Shown: positions 8,526 through 16,883 of the stretch, piece by piece | Layout: each line of letters opens with the position of its first letter | How positions within the stretch are numbered: the stretch's first letter is position 1 | NCBI RefSeq assembly: GCF_029946515.1 | Contig: NZ_JARZHH010000063.1 | Coordinates: 1-64,000 of the forward strand | DNA length: 64,000 nucleotides | Source: Polyangium sp. 6x1 | Lineage (GTDB): Bacteria > Myxococcota_A > Polyangia > Polyangiales > Polyangiaceae | Direction of reading: 5' to 3' | Program-made: the position numbers and the translations under genes | The notes under the pieces: generated by a model | The model's input: the letters and a program-made list of their open reading frames with translations, nothing else | Told to the model about the DNA's origin: nothing | Database searches by the model: none

Positions 8526-9164
8526 ATGATCACGATCTTGGTTGGTCCGCCCGGCTCGGGCAAAGGCACGCAGGCGAAGGTGCTCTGCGGCAAGTTTGGG
8601 ATCCCGCAGATCTCGACGGGCGACATGCTTCGTGCGGCCAAGGCCGCCGGCACGCTCAATCCGCAGTACCGCGCGATCATGGACGCGGGCGGCCTCGTCC
8701 CGGACCAGGCGATGATCGAGCTCATCGACAAGCGCATCGACGACGCGGACTGCAAGAACGGCTTCTTGCTCGATGGTTTTCCGCGGACGGTGCCCCAGGC
8801 CGAGGCGCTCGAGCGTCTGCTTGCGGGTCGGAGCCTCACGATCAATGCTGTTTTGCAGCTGGATGTGGCGCGATCTCTCCTGGAGGAGCGCTTGATCCAC
8901 CGTCGGACCGACAAAAGGTCTGGACAGATCTACCATCTCGTCTATAATCCGCCGCCCCCGGATGCCGAGCTAGAGCATCGGGCGGACGATCGGCCGGAGG
9001 CCGTCGGAAAGCGTCTCGATGCGTACGAGGCGATGACGGCGGCGCTCCTGCCCTACTACGAAGCAAAAGGTCTCCTTCGGCGCGTCGATGGTGTCGGCAA
9101 ACCCGAGGAGGTCACGGCGAGGGTGCTCGGGGCCCTTGGCCGAGCGCAGCCGGAAGAGTCATGA
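8526..9164 (+). CDS. adk: Adenylate kinase
   Basis: 212 residues. Adk interconverts ATP + AMP and 2 ADP in the cytoplasm. The P-loop [12 protein letters not shown] is at residues 7-18, the AMP-binding [10 protein letters not shown] follows, and LLDGFPRT is intact. The LID domain keeps the IYHLVYNPP core but has no CxxC pairs, so it is the zinc-free type. ATG 8526 starts at the conserved N-terminus; longer frames read back into secY. The usual next gene map (methionine aminopeptidase) is missing here and infA follows directly with a 4-base ATGA overlap. Confidence 0.97.
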   Translation: MITILVGPPGSGKGTQAKVLCGKFGIPQISTGDMLRAAKAAGTLNPQYRAIMDAGGLVPDQAMIELIDKRIDDADCKNGFLLDGFPRTVPQAEALERLLAGRSLTINAVLQLDVARSLLEERLIHRRTDKRSGQIYHLVYNPPPPDAELEHRADDRPEAVGKRLDAYEAMTAALLPYYEAKGLLRRVDGVGKPEEVTARVLGALGRAQPEES

Positions 9165-9412
9165 GGCGATCGAACCAAGCGAAACCCGCGAAGGAACCGA
9201 AGGGCGACAAGCTCGAGTTCGATGGTGTCGTGCAAGAAGCTCTTCCGAACGCGATGTTTCGAGTGAAGGCCGACAATGGTCTCGGCGTGCTCGCGACCAT
9301 CAGCGGCCGGATGCGTCAGTACTACATCAAGATTTTGCCCGGCGATCGCGTTACGGTCGAGGTTTCGCCCTACGACCCGACGCGTGGCCGGATCACGTAT
9401 CGTCACAAGTAG
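9161..9412 (+). CDS. infA: Translation initiation factor IF-1
   Basis: 83 residues; IF-1 is normally about 72. The first ten or so residues are a basic extension ([14 protein letters not shown]), then the S1-like OB fold: [42 protein letters not shown] and [15 protein letters not shown]-1 occupies the 30S A site during initiation. The ATG overlaps the adk stop (ATGA), supporting this start despite the extension. Confidence 0.96.
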   Translation: MRRSNQAKPAKEPKGDKLEFDGVVQEALPNAMFRVKADNGLGVLATISGRMRQYYIKILPGDRVTVEVSPYDPTRGRITYRHK

Positions 9413-9460
9413 ACCAAGCAGCCCAAGTAGCGGAGCGAGGACAGGGAACGGAGCCGCGAC

Positions 9461-9574
9461 ATGAAGGTGCGACCGAGCGTCAAGAAAATCTGCGACAAGT
9501 GCAAGGTGGTGCGCCGTCGCGGCGTCGTGCGCGTGATCTGCGAGAACCCTCGCCACAAGCAGCGTCAGGGCTGA
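9461..9574 (+). CDS. rpmJ: Ribosomal protein L36, zinc-binding form (bL36)
   Basis: 37 residues read directly from the sequence: [20 protein letters not shown], then a C-terminal half with a Cys and a His. Cys11, Cys14, Cys27 and His32 give the C+ zinc-ribbon form of L36, the smallest 50S protein. It stands in its normal place between infA and rpsM. Confidence 0.97.
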   Translation: MKVRPSVKKICDKCKVVRRRGVVRVICENPRHKQRQG

Positions 9575-9586
9575 GCTGGAGCAACC

Positions 9587-9967
9587 ATGGCACGTATTGC
9601 TGGCGTCGATCTCCCGCGTCGTAAGCATCTCGCGTATGCGCTTCCGTACCTCTATGGTATCGGCCGCGCCCTCGCGAAGCAGATCTGCGCGAAAGCCAAG
9701 ATCCCCGAGAACAAGCGGGTTGAGGAGCTGAACGACGCAGAGATCAGGACGATCCGCGAGATCCTCGACGCCGAGTACAAGGTGGAGGGCGATCTCCGTC
9801 GTGAGGTTCAGCTCAACATCAAGCGGCTGATGGACCTCGGCTGCTACCGCGGTCTTCGGCATCGCCGCGGTCTGCCGGTGAACGGCCAGCGCACGCACAC
9901 GAATGCGCGTACGCGCAAGGGCCCCCGCAAGGGCATGCTGCAGCGTCGCCCGGCGACGAAGGCGTGA
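9587..9967 (+). CDS. rpsM: Ribosomal protein S13 (uS13)
   Basis: 126 residues. [33 protein letters not shown] is the helix-two-turn-helix N-terminus; the middle has [14 protein letters not shown] and the conserved [37 protein letters not shown] segment (shown here as one run of family blocks, each recognisable). S13 contacts the P-site tRNA and the inter-subunit bridge. It opens the alpha-operon part: rpsM, rpsK, rpsD, rpoA, rplQ. Confidence 0.98.
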   Translation: MARIAGVDLPRRKHLAYALPYLYGIGRALAKQICAKAKIPENKRVEELNDAEIRTIREILDAEYKVEGDLRREVQLNIKRLMDLGCYRGLRHRRGLPVNGQRTHTNARTRKGPRKGMLQRRPATKA

Positions 9968-9990
9968 CGGGACGTTAGGAAGAGGACGCT

Positions 9991-10395
9991 ATGGCGAGTC
10001 CGAAGACGGCGGCCACCAAGGCCAAGCAGAAGAAGAAGGTCAAGAAGAACATCGCGGCTGGGATCGCGCACATCCAGTCGACGTTCAACAACACGGTCGT
10101 GACGATCACGGACATCAACGGCAATGCCGTGGCGTGGTCGTCGGCCGGTGCGCGCGGGTTCAAGGGGTCGCGCAAGTCGACGCCCTTCGCTGCGCAGCTC
10201 GCTGCCGAAGAGGCGGCGCGGCGGGCGCAGGAGCACGGAATGCGGTCGGTGGCCGTATTCGTGAAAGGCCCTGGCGCCGGGCGCGAGAGCGCGCTCCGGG
10301 CGCTCCAGACGGCCGGCTTCAAGGTGACGTTGATCCGCGACGTCACGCCCATTCCGCACAACGGTTGCCGGCCGCCCAAGCGGCGCCGGGTCTGA
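9991..10395 (+). CDS. rpsK: Ribosomal protein S11 (uS11)
   Basis: 134 residues with a Lys-rich start ([18 protein letters not shown]), the core [20 protein letters not shown] and [20 protein letters not shown], and the standard C-terminus [21 protein letters not shown]11 forms part of the 30S platform near the Shine-Dalgarno helix. It follows rpsM by 23 bases and precedes rpsD by 36. Confidence 0.98.
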   Translation: MASPKTAATKAKQKKKVKKNIAAGIAHIQSTFNNTVVTITDINGNAVAWSSAGARGFKGSRKSTPFAAQLAAEEAARRAQEHGMRSVAVFVKGPGAGRESALRALQTAGFKVTLIRDVTPIPHNGCRPPKRRRV

Positions 10396-10431
10396 GGCAG
10401 CGCGCGCGGGAGTCCGCTCGAGGTTACGAAC

Positions 10432-11061
10432 ATGGCTCGCTACGTTGGTCCTGTCTGCAAGCTCTGCCGCCGCGAAGGCATGAAGCTCTACCTCAAGGGA
10501 GAGCGCTGCTACTCGGAGAAGTGTGCCTACACGCGGCGTCCTTACCCGCCCGGCCAGCATGGCCAGGGTCGCATCAAGCTCAGCGAATACGCCGTCCGGC
10601 TCCGCGAGAAGCAAAAGGTGCGTCGCATCTACGGCGTTCTCGAGAGCCAGTTCCACGGCTACTTCCAGGAGGCGAGCCGTCGCAAGGGCCGCACGGGTGA
10701 AGAGATGCTGGCGCTCCTCGAGCGTCGCCTCGACAACGTCGTGCACCGGCTCGGCTACGCGGCCTCGCGCTCCGAGGCGCGCCAGCTCGTGCGCCACGGT
10801 CACGTGAAGGTGAACGGCAAGCGCCTCGACATCCCGAGCTTCGTGGTTCGGGTGGGCGATCGCGTGGACCTCACGGAGGGCGCGAAGAAGTTCAAGTTCG
10901 TGGCGGCCGCCGTGGCCGGCGCGGACAAGCGCCCGATCGCATCGTGGCTCGAGGCCGACCGTGGGTCGTTCTCGGGTTCGGTCAAGTCGACCCCGGTGCG
11001 TGAGGACCTCAACGAGCCGGAGATCCGCGAGCAGCTCGTCGTCGAGTACTACTCGCGCTGA
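10432..11061 (+). CDS. rpsD: Ribosomal protein S4 (uS4)
   Basis: 209 residues. S4 nucleates 30S assembly and in many bacteria represses the alpha operon. [21 protein letters not shown] has a CxxC, and a further Cys pair (CYSEKC) follows, which suggests the zinc-binding N-terminal variant. The S4 domain is at [20 protein letters not shown] and [23 protein letters not shown] terminator-like hairpin lies 46 bases after its stop, before rpoA. Confidence 0.98.
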   Translation: MARYVGPVCKLCRREGMKLYLKGERCYSEKCAYTRRPYPPGQHGQGRIKLSEYAVRLREKQKVRRIYGVLESQFHGYFQEASRRKGRTGEEMLALLERRLDNVVHRLGYAASRSEARQLVRHGHVKVNGKRLDIPSFVVRVGDRVDLTEGAKKFKFVAAAVAGADKRPIASWLEADRGSFSGSVKSTPVREDLNEPEIREQLVVEYYSR

Positions 11062-11106
11062 TTCCGTTCGCAGGTCTCTGTGTTTCGGTGAACGTTTCGG
11101 AAAGCT

Positions 11107-11147
11107 GATCGGGGGCGTGCGAAGGAGCGCGGCCCCGATCGCTTTTT
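11107..11147 (+). terminator. Intrinsic terminator or attenuator between rpsD and rpoA
   Basis: GATCGGGG (11107-11114) pairs with CCCCGATC (11133-11140), extended by further G-C pairs inside, and is followed by GCTTTTTG with five Ts at 11143-11147. This is a textbook intrinsic terminator shape placed inside the alpha operon. It suggests that rpoA-rplQ is transcribed partly by read-through or from its own promoter in the following 110 bases. Confidence 0.65.
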
Positions 11148-11260
11148 GATTGCAGGAAAAGGCGCCGATCGGCGCGACGCGGGCAGGAGACGGTTTCGTT
11201 CACCGAGTGCGGTGACGGGGCGAGATCTCCGCGCGAACCCCTCGAAGAAAGAGGACGCTG

Positions 11261-12304
11261 ATGACGATGCAGACCAGCGGAAGCATGACGATGATCGCGC
11301 GAAACTGGCGCGATCTGATCCGGCCGAAGGGCATCTCGATCGACACCGAGTCGGCGAACAACTTCTACGCGAAGTTCACCTGCGAGCCTCTCGAGCGCGG
11401 CTTCGGGATCACGATCGGCAACTCGCTTCGCCGCGTGCTCCTCTCGTCGCTGCAGGGCGCGGCGATCACCGCCGTCCGCATCGAGGGGGCGCTGCACGAG
11501 TTCACCACGGTGCCCGACGTCGTCGAGGACGTCAGCGACATCATCCTCAACCTCAAGGAGGTCGTCTTCAAGGCGGCCGCCGCGCGCACCTACACGGTTC
11601 GCGTCGACAAAGAGGGCCCGGGGCCGGTGTACGCGCGTGACATCCAGCTCGTCGACGGGCTCAGCGTGCTGAACCCCGATCACCTCATCGCCGTGCTCGA
11701 CAAGAAGGGCCCGCTCGCGATGGAGCTGACGGTGAACGTCGGCCGCGGCTACGTGCCCGCGGAGCGGAACAAGACGCCGACGATGGCGATCGGGACGATC
11801 CCCATCGACGCGCTGTTCTCGCCCATCCGGAAGGTCAACTACACGATCCAGAACGCGCGCGTCGGTCAAGTGACCGATTACGACAAGCTGACGCTCGAGG
11901 TCTGGACGAACGGCTCGGTGCTGCCCCAGGACGCGGTCGCGTTCGCCGCGAAGATCCTGAAGGAGCAGCTCTCGATCTGGGTCAACTTCGAGGAGTCGGA
12001 GGAGACGAGCTACCAGACGGTGCCGGGCGACGAGGAGCCGCTGAACGAGAACCTCTTCCGTTCGGTCGAGGAGCTCGAGCTCAGCGTGCGCAGCGCCAAC
12101 TGCCTCCAGAACGCGAACATCACCCTGATCGGCGAGCTCGTGCAGCGGACCGAGCAGGACATGCTGAAGACCAAGAACTTCGGTCGGAAGTCCCTGAAGG
12201 AGATCAAAGAGATCCTCGCGAACATGGGACTTTCGCTCGGTATGAAGATCGACAACTGGCCGCAGCTGCTCGAGCGCTGGAAGGCGCAGCAGGCGCAAGC
12301 CTAG
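11261..12304 (+). CDS. rpoA: RNA polymerase alpha subunit
   Basis: 347 residues, normal for RpoA (about 330-340). The N-terminal dimerisation domain (residues about 10-235) has [35 protein letters not shown] and the typical [21 protein letters not shown] flexible linker leads to the C-terminal domain (about 260-335) with [14 protein letters not shown] and [20 protein letters not shown], which contacts UP elements and activators. ATG 11261 has AGAGGA six bases upstream; later Mets (residues 9 and 11) are possible but less well placed. Confidence 0.98.
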   Translation: MTMQTSGSMTMIARNWRDLIRPKGISIDTESANNFYAKFTCEPLERGFGITIGNSLRRVLLSSLQGAAITAVRIEGALHEFTTVPDVVEDVSDIILNLKEVVFKAAAARTYTVRVDKEGPGPVYARDIQLVDGLSVLNPDHLIAVLDKKGPLAMELTVNVGRGYVPAERNKTPTMAIGTIPIDALFSPIRKVNYTIQNARVGQVTDYDKLTLEVWTNGSVLPQDAVAFAAKILKEQLSIWVNFEESEETSYQTVPGDEEPLNENLFRSVEELELSVRSANCLQNANITLIGELVQRTEQDMLKTKNFGRKSLKEIKEILANMGLSLGMKIDNWPQLLERWKAQQAQA

Positions 12305-12314
12305 AGGGTGCGAT

Positions 12315-12881
12315 ATGCGTCATAAGAAGGCGGGGAGGCAGTTTGGTCGGGACACGTCGAGCCGGCGCGCGATGCTGCGCAACTTGACGGCGAACCTGAT
12401 CACCCACGAGCGCATCGAGACGACGGACGCGAAGGCCAAGGAGCTCCGTCGCGTCGCGGAGCGGCTCATCAGCAAGGCCATGCGCCTCGGCAAGGTCGCC
12501 TACACCGCGCAGAGCGAACTGTCGGCGGCCGACAAGGCGCGCCGGCTCCACGCCGAGCGCCTCGTCGCAGCCTACGTGCCGCGCTTCGGCGTGAAGGCTG
12601 ACGGCACCAAGGTCGACGTCGTCGAGAAGGTGATGCTCGACCTCTCGAAGCGCTTCGAGGGCCGGCCCGGCGGCTACACGCGCATCATCAAGCTCGGCAA
12701 TCGCCGCGGCGACAATGCGCCGATGGTCTACATCGAGTTCATCGATGCCGCCGCGGTGACCGACAAGCAGGCTCCCGAGGAGCCGGCTGCGGCGATCACC
12801 GCCGAGCCCACGTCGGCCGCGTCGGCCTCGGCCGAGTCCGCCTCGACGGCGAGCTCGGGCGAGACCGCGTCGAACGAGTAA
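12315..12881 (+). CDS. rplQ: Ribosomal protein L17 (bL17) with Ala/Ser/Glu-rich C-terminal tail
   Basis: 188 residues against about 120-130 usually. The L17 core MRHKKAGRQFGRDTSSRRAM, RNLTANLITHERIETT and RPGGYTRIIKLGNRRGDNAP ends near residue 145; the remaining 40 or so residues are an acidic Ala/Ser tail (AAAITAEPTSAASAS). L17 lies near the exit tunnel. Last gene of the cluster, 10 bases after rpoA and followed by strong hairpins. Confidence 0.97.
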   Translation: MRHKKAGRQFGRDTSSRRAMLRNLTANLITHERIETTDAKAKELRRVAERLISKAMRLGKVAYTAQSELSAADKARRLHAERLVAAYVPRFGVKADGTKVDVVEKVMLDLSKRFEGRPGGYTRIIKLGNRRGDNAPMVYIEFIDAAAVTDKQAPEEPAAAITAEPTSAASASAESASTASSGETASNE

Positions 12882-12895
12882 AGCGCTCCCGCGAC

Positions 12896-12944
12896 GAACC
12901 CGTGAACGGGGATCGGGTGACCGGTCGCCGCCGTTCACGGGTTC
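12896..12944. repeat. Perfect 14-bp inverted repeat downstream of rplQ
   Basis: 12896-12909 (GAACCCGTGAACGG) is the exact reverse complement of 12931-12944, with a 21-base loop. There is no T-run next to it on either strand, so it is probably not an intrinsic terminator by itself; it sits just before the bidirectional terminator at 12952-12993, between convergent genes. Confidence 0.7.
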
Positions 12945-12951
12945 GATAGGG

Positions 12952-12993
12952 AAAAACGAACACGGACACCGCAAGGTGCCCGTGTTTTCGTTT
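12952..12993. terminator. Bidirectional intrinsic terminator between rplQ and the convergent gene
   Basis: A stem around the GCAA tetraloop (12971-12974) pairs ACACGGACACC-type sequence with GGTGCCCGTGT (one A/C mismatch). It is flanked by five As on the left (12952-12956) and by TTTTCGTTT on the right, so a U-tract follows the hairpin in both directions. It would end the ribosomal transcript and the convergent 13024-14742 transcript. Confidence 0.75.
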
Positions 12994-13023
12994 GTCCGGA
13001 GCGCAATCGGCTCCGCGAAAAGC

Positions 13024-14742
13024 TCACTCCGCGCCTGCGACCGGCGCATCCGGAGCGGGCGGTCCAGGCGGATTGCCTCCCGCCCGCGGCCCTTCCGCGT
13101 CGCGACCGGCGTCGGGCTTGCGACGCGCCAGGAAGATCATCGCGATCAGCGCGAAGATCCCCACGCCGCCCGCCGCTACGTAGCGGTGCAGCGAGCTCTT
13201 CTGCGGCGCGATGCGCTCCTGCTCCAGCGACGCGAGCGCCTGCTTCGCGCGCTCGTTGCTCGGGTCGAGCTCGATCGCCTTCGTCAGGGGGAACTTGTCG
13301 GGCGTGCCGCGCGCGATGAGCGTCACGCCTTCGAGGTACGCGATCTCCGCCTCGACCTTGCGCGCGCCCTCGCCCTTCGGGTCGAGCCGCAGCGCCTTGC
13401 GAAGCACCTCCAGCGCCGCCGCCGGATCCTTCTCTTCGAGCGTCTTTGCGTGCGCCACGTACGCCGGCGCCATCTCCTTGCGACGCTCGAACACCGGCGA
13501 GCGCGCGAGCACCTTGTCGAACGCGCTCGTCGCCTCGACCCAGCGGCTCGCGGCCGCGTGCGCCGCGCCCTCGTCCATCAGCTTGTAGACCTCGGCGAGC
13601 CGCGCGCGGTCGTACATGCCGAAGAGCTCGCGCGCGATGCGGTCCCACGTGAACTCGCGCGGGGCCTTGTTGCCCGTCTGGTTCAGGTAGGCGTCGCGGA
13701 GCTGCCAGATGCCGGGCTCGCCGATCGCCGCGATGGACTCGCGCGCGGCCTCGCGGAGCTGGATGCGGTCGCTGTTGCTGAACGAGAGGATCACGCGGAC
13801 GGCGTCGACGTCGCGTGTGCGGCCGTAGGCGCGCAGGATGTCCGCGAGGACCTGCGGATCGGTCACGCCAACGGCCTCGCCGGGGATCGCGCGGCCGAGC
13901 AGATCGAGCTGCTTGCTCGCGAAGCGCTGGACGATCTTGGCGTCGTGCTGGCGGCCCTCGATGAGCGCGGGGACGGCGCGGTCGCGCAGTTTTCCGATCT
14001 GCCGCTGCAGATCGACGCGGAGCAGCTCGCCGAAGTACGAGTACATCTGCAGGAGCTCGCGCGCCGCGGGCGTCGTGCCCGCCGCCGTCAGCATGCGCTC
14101 CATCGCGAGCAGGCGGACGAGATCTCGCCAGGTGTCGTTTTTCGGCTTGGGGGAGGCCAGGACAAACTCGAGCCAATCGCCCTCGTCCTCCGCGTCCTTG
14201 TCCTTGTCGGCCTTGCTCTTCTTGGGCGCCTTCGCGTCCTTGCTGGCCTTGTCGTCCTTGGCTGCCTTCTCGTCCTTGCCGGCCTTGTCCTTCTCCTTGC
14301 CGGTCTTCTCCGCCTTCTCGACCTTCTCCTTGTCGCGCAGCGACTTGCGGCCGGCCTTGCGGGCGTCGTCGAGCAGGCCTTGCGCCTCCTTGCGGTCGAG
14401 CCCGGCGCGGAGCTCCTGCACACGCGCGCGCACCGCGGGCACGACCGTGGGCGTCACCTCGGCGACGGCCGTACGCGCCGTCTCCTTTGCGCGTGCGTCC
14501 CCCGTCGTGAGGCGCTCGAGCACGCGGTCGAGCTCCTGCAGCGCGGCGGCGTCGGGCTCTTGCAGCACGATCGGCTGGAGCTTCGGCAGCTCCGGCAGCG
14601 ACGCGGGCGCGGCCGGCGCCGCGGCGGCCGAGGACGAGGCCGAGGGTTGTGTGAGCTCCCCGGCGGCGTGCACGTGCAGGGGCACGAGCGCGAGCGCGGA
14701 GACCAGAACGAACGACGAAGCGAGCTTCGAGACGTGATTCAC
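13024..14742 (-). CDS. Exported, single-helix membrane protein with Lys-rich linker and TPR-like C-terminal half
   Basis: 572 residues from a GTG at 14742 (complement), preceded by a GGGGG ribosome site; longer frames are antisense-like. Signal peptide SSFVLVSALALVPLHVHA, then an Ala/Ser spacer, then near residues 130-190 a charged linker built of short KDKAGKDEKAAKDDKASKDA-like units. The middle has helical repeats (ALIEGRQHDAKIVQRFASKQ, IAAIGEPGIWQLRDAYLNQ), the C-terminal third has TPR-like helices (AALEVLRKALRLDP, AIELDPSNERAKQALASLEQ), and a membrane helix VGIFALIAMIFLARRK near residue 535 is followed by a Pro/Gly cytoplasmic tail. So most of it is probably periplasmic. No specific function can be assigned. 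It is transcribed after acyP, 53 bases away. Confidence 0.75.
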   Translation of the reverse strand: MNHVSKLASSFVLVSALALVPLHVHAAGELTQPSASSSAAAAPAAPASLPELPKLQPIVLQEPDAAALQELDRVLERLTTGDARAKETARTAVAEVTPTVVPAVRARVQELRAGLDRKEAQGLLDDARKAGRKSLRDKEKVEKAEKTGKEKDKAGKDEKAAKDDKASKDAKAPKKSKADKDKDAEDEGDWLEFVLASPKPKNDTWRDLVRLLAMERMLTAAGTTPAARELLQMYSYFGELLRVDLQRQIGKLRDRAVPALIEGRQHDAKIVQRFASKQLDLLGRAIPGEAVGVTDPQVLADILRAYGRTRDVDAVRVILSFSNSDRIQLREAARESIAAIGEPGIWQLRDAYLNQTGNKAPREFTWDRIARELFGMYDRARLAEVYKLMDEGAAHAAASRWVEATSAFDKVLARSPVFERRKEMAPAYVAHAKTLEEKDPAAALEVLRKALRLDPKGEGARKVEAEIAYLEGVTLIARGTPDKFPLTKAIELDPSNERAKQALASLEQERIAPQKSSLHRYVAAGGVGIFALIAMIFLARRKPDAGRDAEGPRAGGNPPGPPAPDAPVAGAE

Positions 14743-14795
14743 GGTGCCCCCGAGAACGACGGGCGAGCGCGCGGCCCTTCCAGGTCGAGGGCGAC

Positions 14796-15074
14796 TCACT
14801 CGACGATGCGGAAGTCCGAAAACTCTCCCTGGAATCCGCGCCAGCGGACATCGACGCGCTCGACGCGCGCCGCGGTCGGACCCTTCTGGGCCCAGGCGAT
14901 GAGCTCTTTCAGGCCGTCTTCTTCGCCCTCGGCGAGGATCTCGACGCCCCCGTCCGTTCGGTTCTTGACCCAGCCGGCGAGGCCGAGGCGCTTGGCTTCG
15001 CGCTGCGTCGACGCCCGGAAATAGACGCCCTGGACGCGACCCTTCACGTGCAGATGCACTTGTTTCAGCCCCAT
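14796..15074 (-). CDS. acyP: Acylphosphatase
   Basis: 92 residues, full length. The enzyme hydrolyses carboxyl-phosphate bonds such as those in acetyl phosphate or carbamoyl phosphate. The catalytic Arg20 is in GRVQGVYFR and the catalytic Asn38 in GWVKNRTDGGVE, both invariant family motifs. It is upstream of and co-oriented with the TPR-like membrane protein gene, and divergent from rho. Confidence 0.95.
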   Translation of the reverse strand: MGLKQVHLHVKGRVQGVYFRASTQREAKRLGLAGWVKNRTDGGVEILAEGEEDGLKELIAWAQKGPTAARVERVDVRWRGFQGEFSDFRIVE

Positions 15075-15426
15075 CGGACCGCTCGATTCCTACTCGCACG
15101 TCGCGACCGAGGCAACCTCGGAGGCCTGCAGCGCGGACGTCCTGGAAACGATCCGCCCCTGAAGGAGCGAACCTGCGAGGCGACACGGCCGATTGACAGG
15201 GCAGTATCGCTTGATAGAGTCCCCGCCCGCCGAGCCACGCGCCCGGCCGCGCCCCTTCACTGGGGACGCCTCATCACTGTCAGTCCGTCGAACCGCCCTT
15301 CCCAGGGGCGGGCATCCACGAGAGCCGGCCCAACGGCCGACTCGAAGCTCGACCTTCCTACAACCCTACCGAACTCGGGGAACGCGCCGTCGACCGGCCG
15401 ACGCCCCTCCGTGGAGTTTTCGATCG
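15075..15426. other. acyP/rho divergent intergenic region with long C-rich rho leader
   Basis: 352 bases without a gene. The right part, about 15225-15426, would be the rho 5' leader. It is visibly richer in C than in G on the + strand, with many CC and CG steps separated by pyrimidines, as expected for Rho-loading (rut) sequence, and rho genes are commonly autoregulated by attenuation in their leader. Confidence 0.45.
15193..15220 (+). promoter_or_regulatory. Candidate rho promoter
   Basis: A consensus -35 TTGACA (15193-15198), a 16-base spacer and TAGAGT (15215-15220) preceded by TGA. It would give a leader of about 200 bases before rho. Found by eye; a perfect TTGACA is rare in such GC-rich DNA. 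Confidence 0.5.
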
Positions 15427-16674
15427 ATGCACCTGCGTGAACTGAAGCAGAAATCGATGGCCGATCTGGTGCAGATGGCCAAGGGCCTCAACATCGAAGG
15501 AGCCGCGGGCCTGCGCAAGCAGGAGCTCATCTTCGCGCTGCTCCAGGCCCTCGCCGCGCAAGATCAGCCCGTCTACGGCGAGGGCGTGCTCGAGTGCCTG
15601 CCCGACGGTTTCGGCTTCCTGCGGGCGCCCGACTACAACTACCTGCCGGGTCCGGACGACATCTACGTCTCCCCGTCGCAGATCCGGCGCTTCAACCTGC
15701 GCACGGGCGACGCGGTGAGCGGCCCGATCCGGCCGCCGAAGGAGCGCGAGGCGTACTTCGCGCTGCTCAAGGTCGACAAGATCAACGGCGTCTCGCCCGA
15801 GGTCGCGCGCGACAAGATCCTCTTCGACAACCTCACGCCGCTCTACCCGCAGCAGAAGTTCAACATCGAGAACGGCACGAAGGGCTTCTCGACGCGCATC
15901 ATCGACATGCTCTGCCCGATCGGGAAGGGCCAGCGATGTCTGATCGTCTCGCCGCCCCGCGCCGGCAAGACGGTGCTGCTGCAGAACATCGCGAACGCGA
16001 TCAGCACGAACCATCCGGACACCACGCTCATCGTGCTGCTCATCGACGAGCGGCCCGAAGAGGTCACGGACATGCAGCGCAACATCAAGGGCGAGGTGAT
16101 CAGCTCGACCTTCGATGAGCCTGCGACGCGCCACGTGCAGGTCGCGGAGATGGTCATCGAGAAGGCCAAGCGCCTCGTCGAGCAGAAGCACGACGTGGTC
16201 ATCCTGCTCGACTCGATCACGCGCCTCGCCCGCGCCTACAACACCGTCGTGCCCCCGAGCGGCAAGATCCTCTCCGGCGGCGTCGACTCGAACGCGCTGC
16301 ACAAGCCGAAGCGCTTCTTCGGCGCGGCCCGCTCCATCGAGGAGGGCGGCTCGCTCACGATCATCGCGACCGCGCTCGTCGACACGGGCTCGCGCATGGA
16401 CGAGGTGATCTTCGAGGAGTTCAAGGGCACGGGCAACAGCGAGATCCACCTCGACCGCAAGCTCATGGAGAAGCGGATCTTCCCCTGCCTCGACATCAAC
16501 AAGAGCGCGACGCGCAAGGAAGAGCTGCTCCTGCCCGAGTGGATCCTCCAGCGCGTGTGGCTGCTCCGTGGGCTCCTGCACCCGCTCAACGTCATCGACT
16601 CGATGGAATTCCTGCTCGACAAGGTGAGCCGCACCGAGACGAACCAGGAGTTCCTCGAATCCATGAATCAGTAG
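15427..16674 (+). CDS. rho: Transcription termination factor Rho
   Basis: 415 residues, the normal length without the large insertions seen in some phyla. Rho is the hexameric RNA helicase that ends transcription. N-terminal helix bundle [22 protein letters not shown]-fold RNA-binding domain with DGFGFLR and the [17 protein letters not shown] block, Walker [13 protein letters not shown] at about residues 176-187, Walker B region [17 protein letters not shown], and the Q/R-loop neighbourhood are intact. ATG 15427 is chosen because it begins at the conserved helix bundle and has GGAG upstream; the upstream frame is leader. Confidence 0.98.
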   Translation: MHLRELKQKSMADLVQMAKGLNIEGAAGLRKQELIFALLQALAAQDQPVYGEGVLECLPDGFGFLRAPDYNYLPGPDDIYVSPSQIRRFNLRTGDAVSGPIRPPKEREAYFALLKVDKINGVSPEVARDKILFDNLTPLYPQQKFNIENGTKGFSTRIIDMLCPIGKGQRCLIVSPPRAGKTVLLQNIANAISTNHPDTTLIVLLIDERPEEVTDMQRNIKGEVISSTFDEPATRHVQVAEMVIEKAKRLVEQKHDVVILLDSITRLARAYNTVVPPSGKILSGGVDSNALHKPKRFFGAARSIEEGGSLTIIATALVDTGSRMDEVIFEEFKGTGNSEIHLDRKLMEKRIFPCLDINKSATRKEELLLPEWILQRVWLLRGLLHPLNVIDSMEFLLDKVSRTETNQEFLESMNQ

Positions 16675-16686
16675 TCTGTCGTCGAT

Positions 16687-16721
16687 GGGGGCTCCGTTCC
16701 GCTTCGCGGAACTCTGCCCCC
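16687..16721 (+). terminator. Stem-loop downstream of rho
   Basis: GGGGGC (16687-16692) pairs with GCCCCC (16716-16721), and inside it GTTCCGC pairs with GCGGAAC around a TTC loop, with a small internal loop between the two helices. No T-run follows. A further G-run/C-run hairpin lies near 16750-16780. It may act as a terminator or 3'-end stabiliser, or be a copy of a dispersed intergenic repeat. Confidence 0.45.
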
Positions 16722-16883
16722 AAACCCCCGCGTGGCCGTGACCGCGGCCGAGGGGCCCTCCACAGGGGGCCCCCTTCCCTTCCCCTCCCCCCTCTCCTAC
16801 CGATCCCCCGGGCAAACCGCCCCATCCATCGCGAATTTACGGGAGCGCTGTAGCGCCGGCCGGAGGCGTGTTAGCGTCGACTG

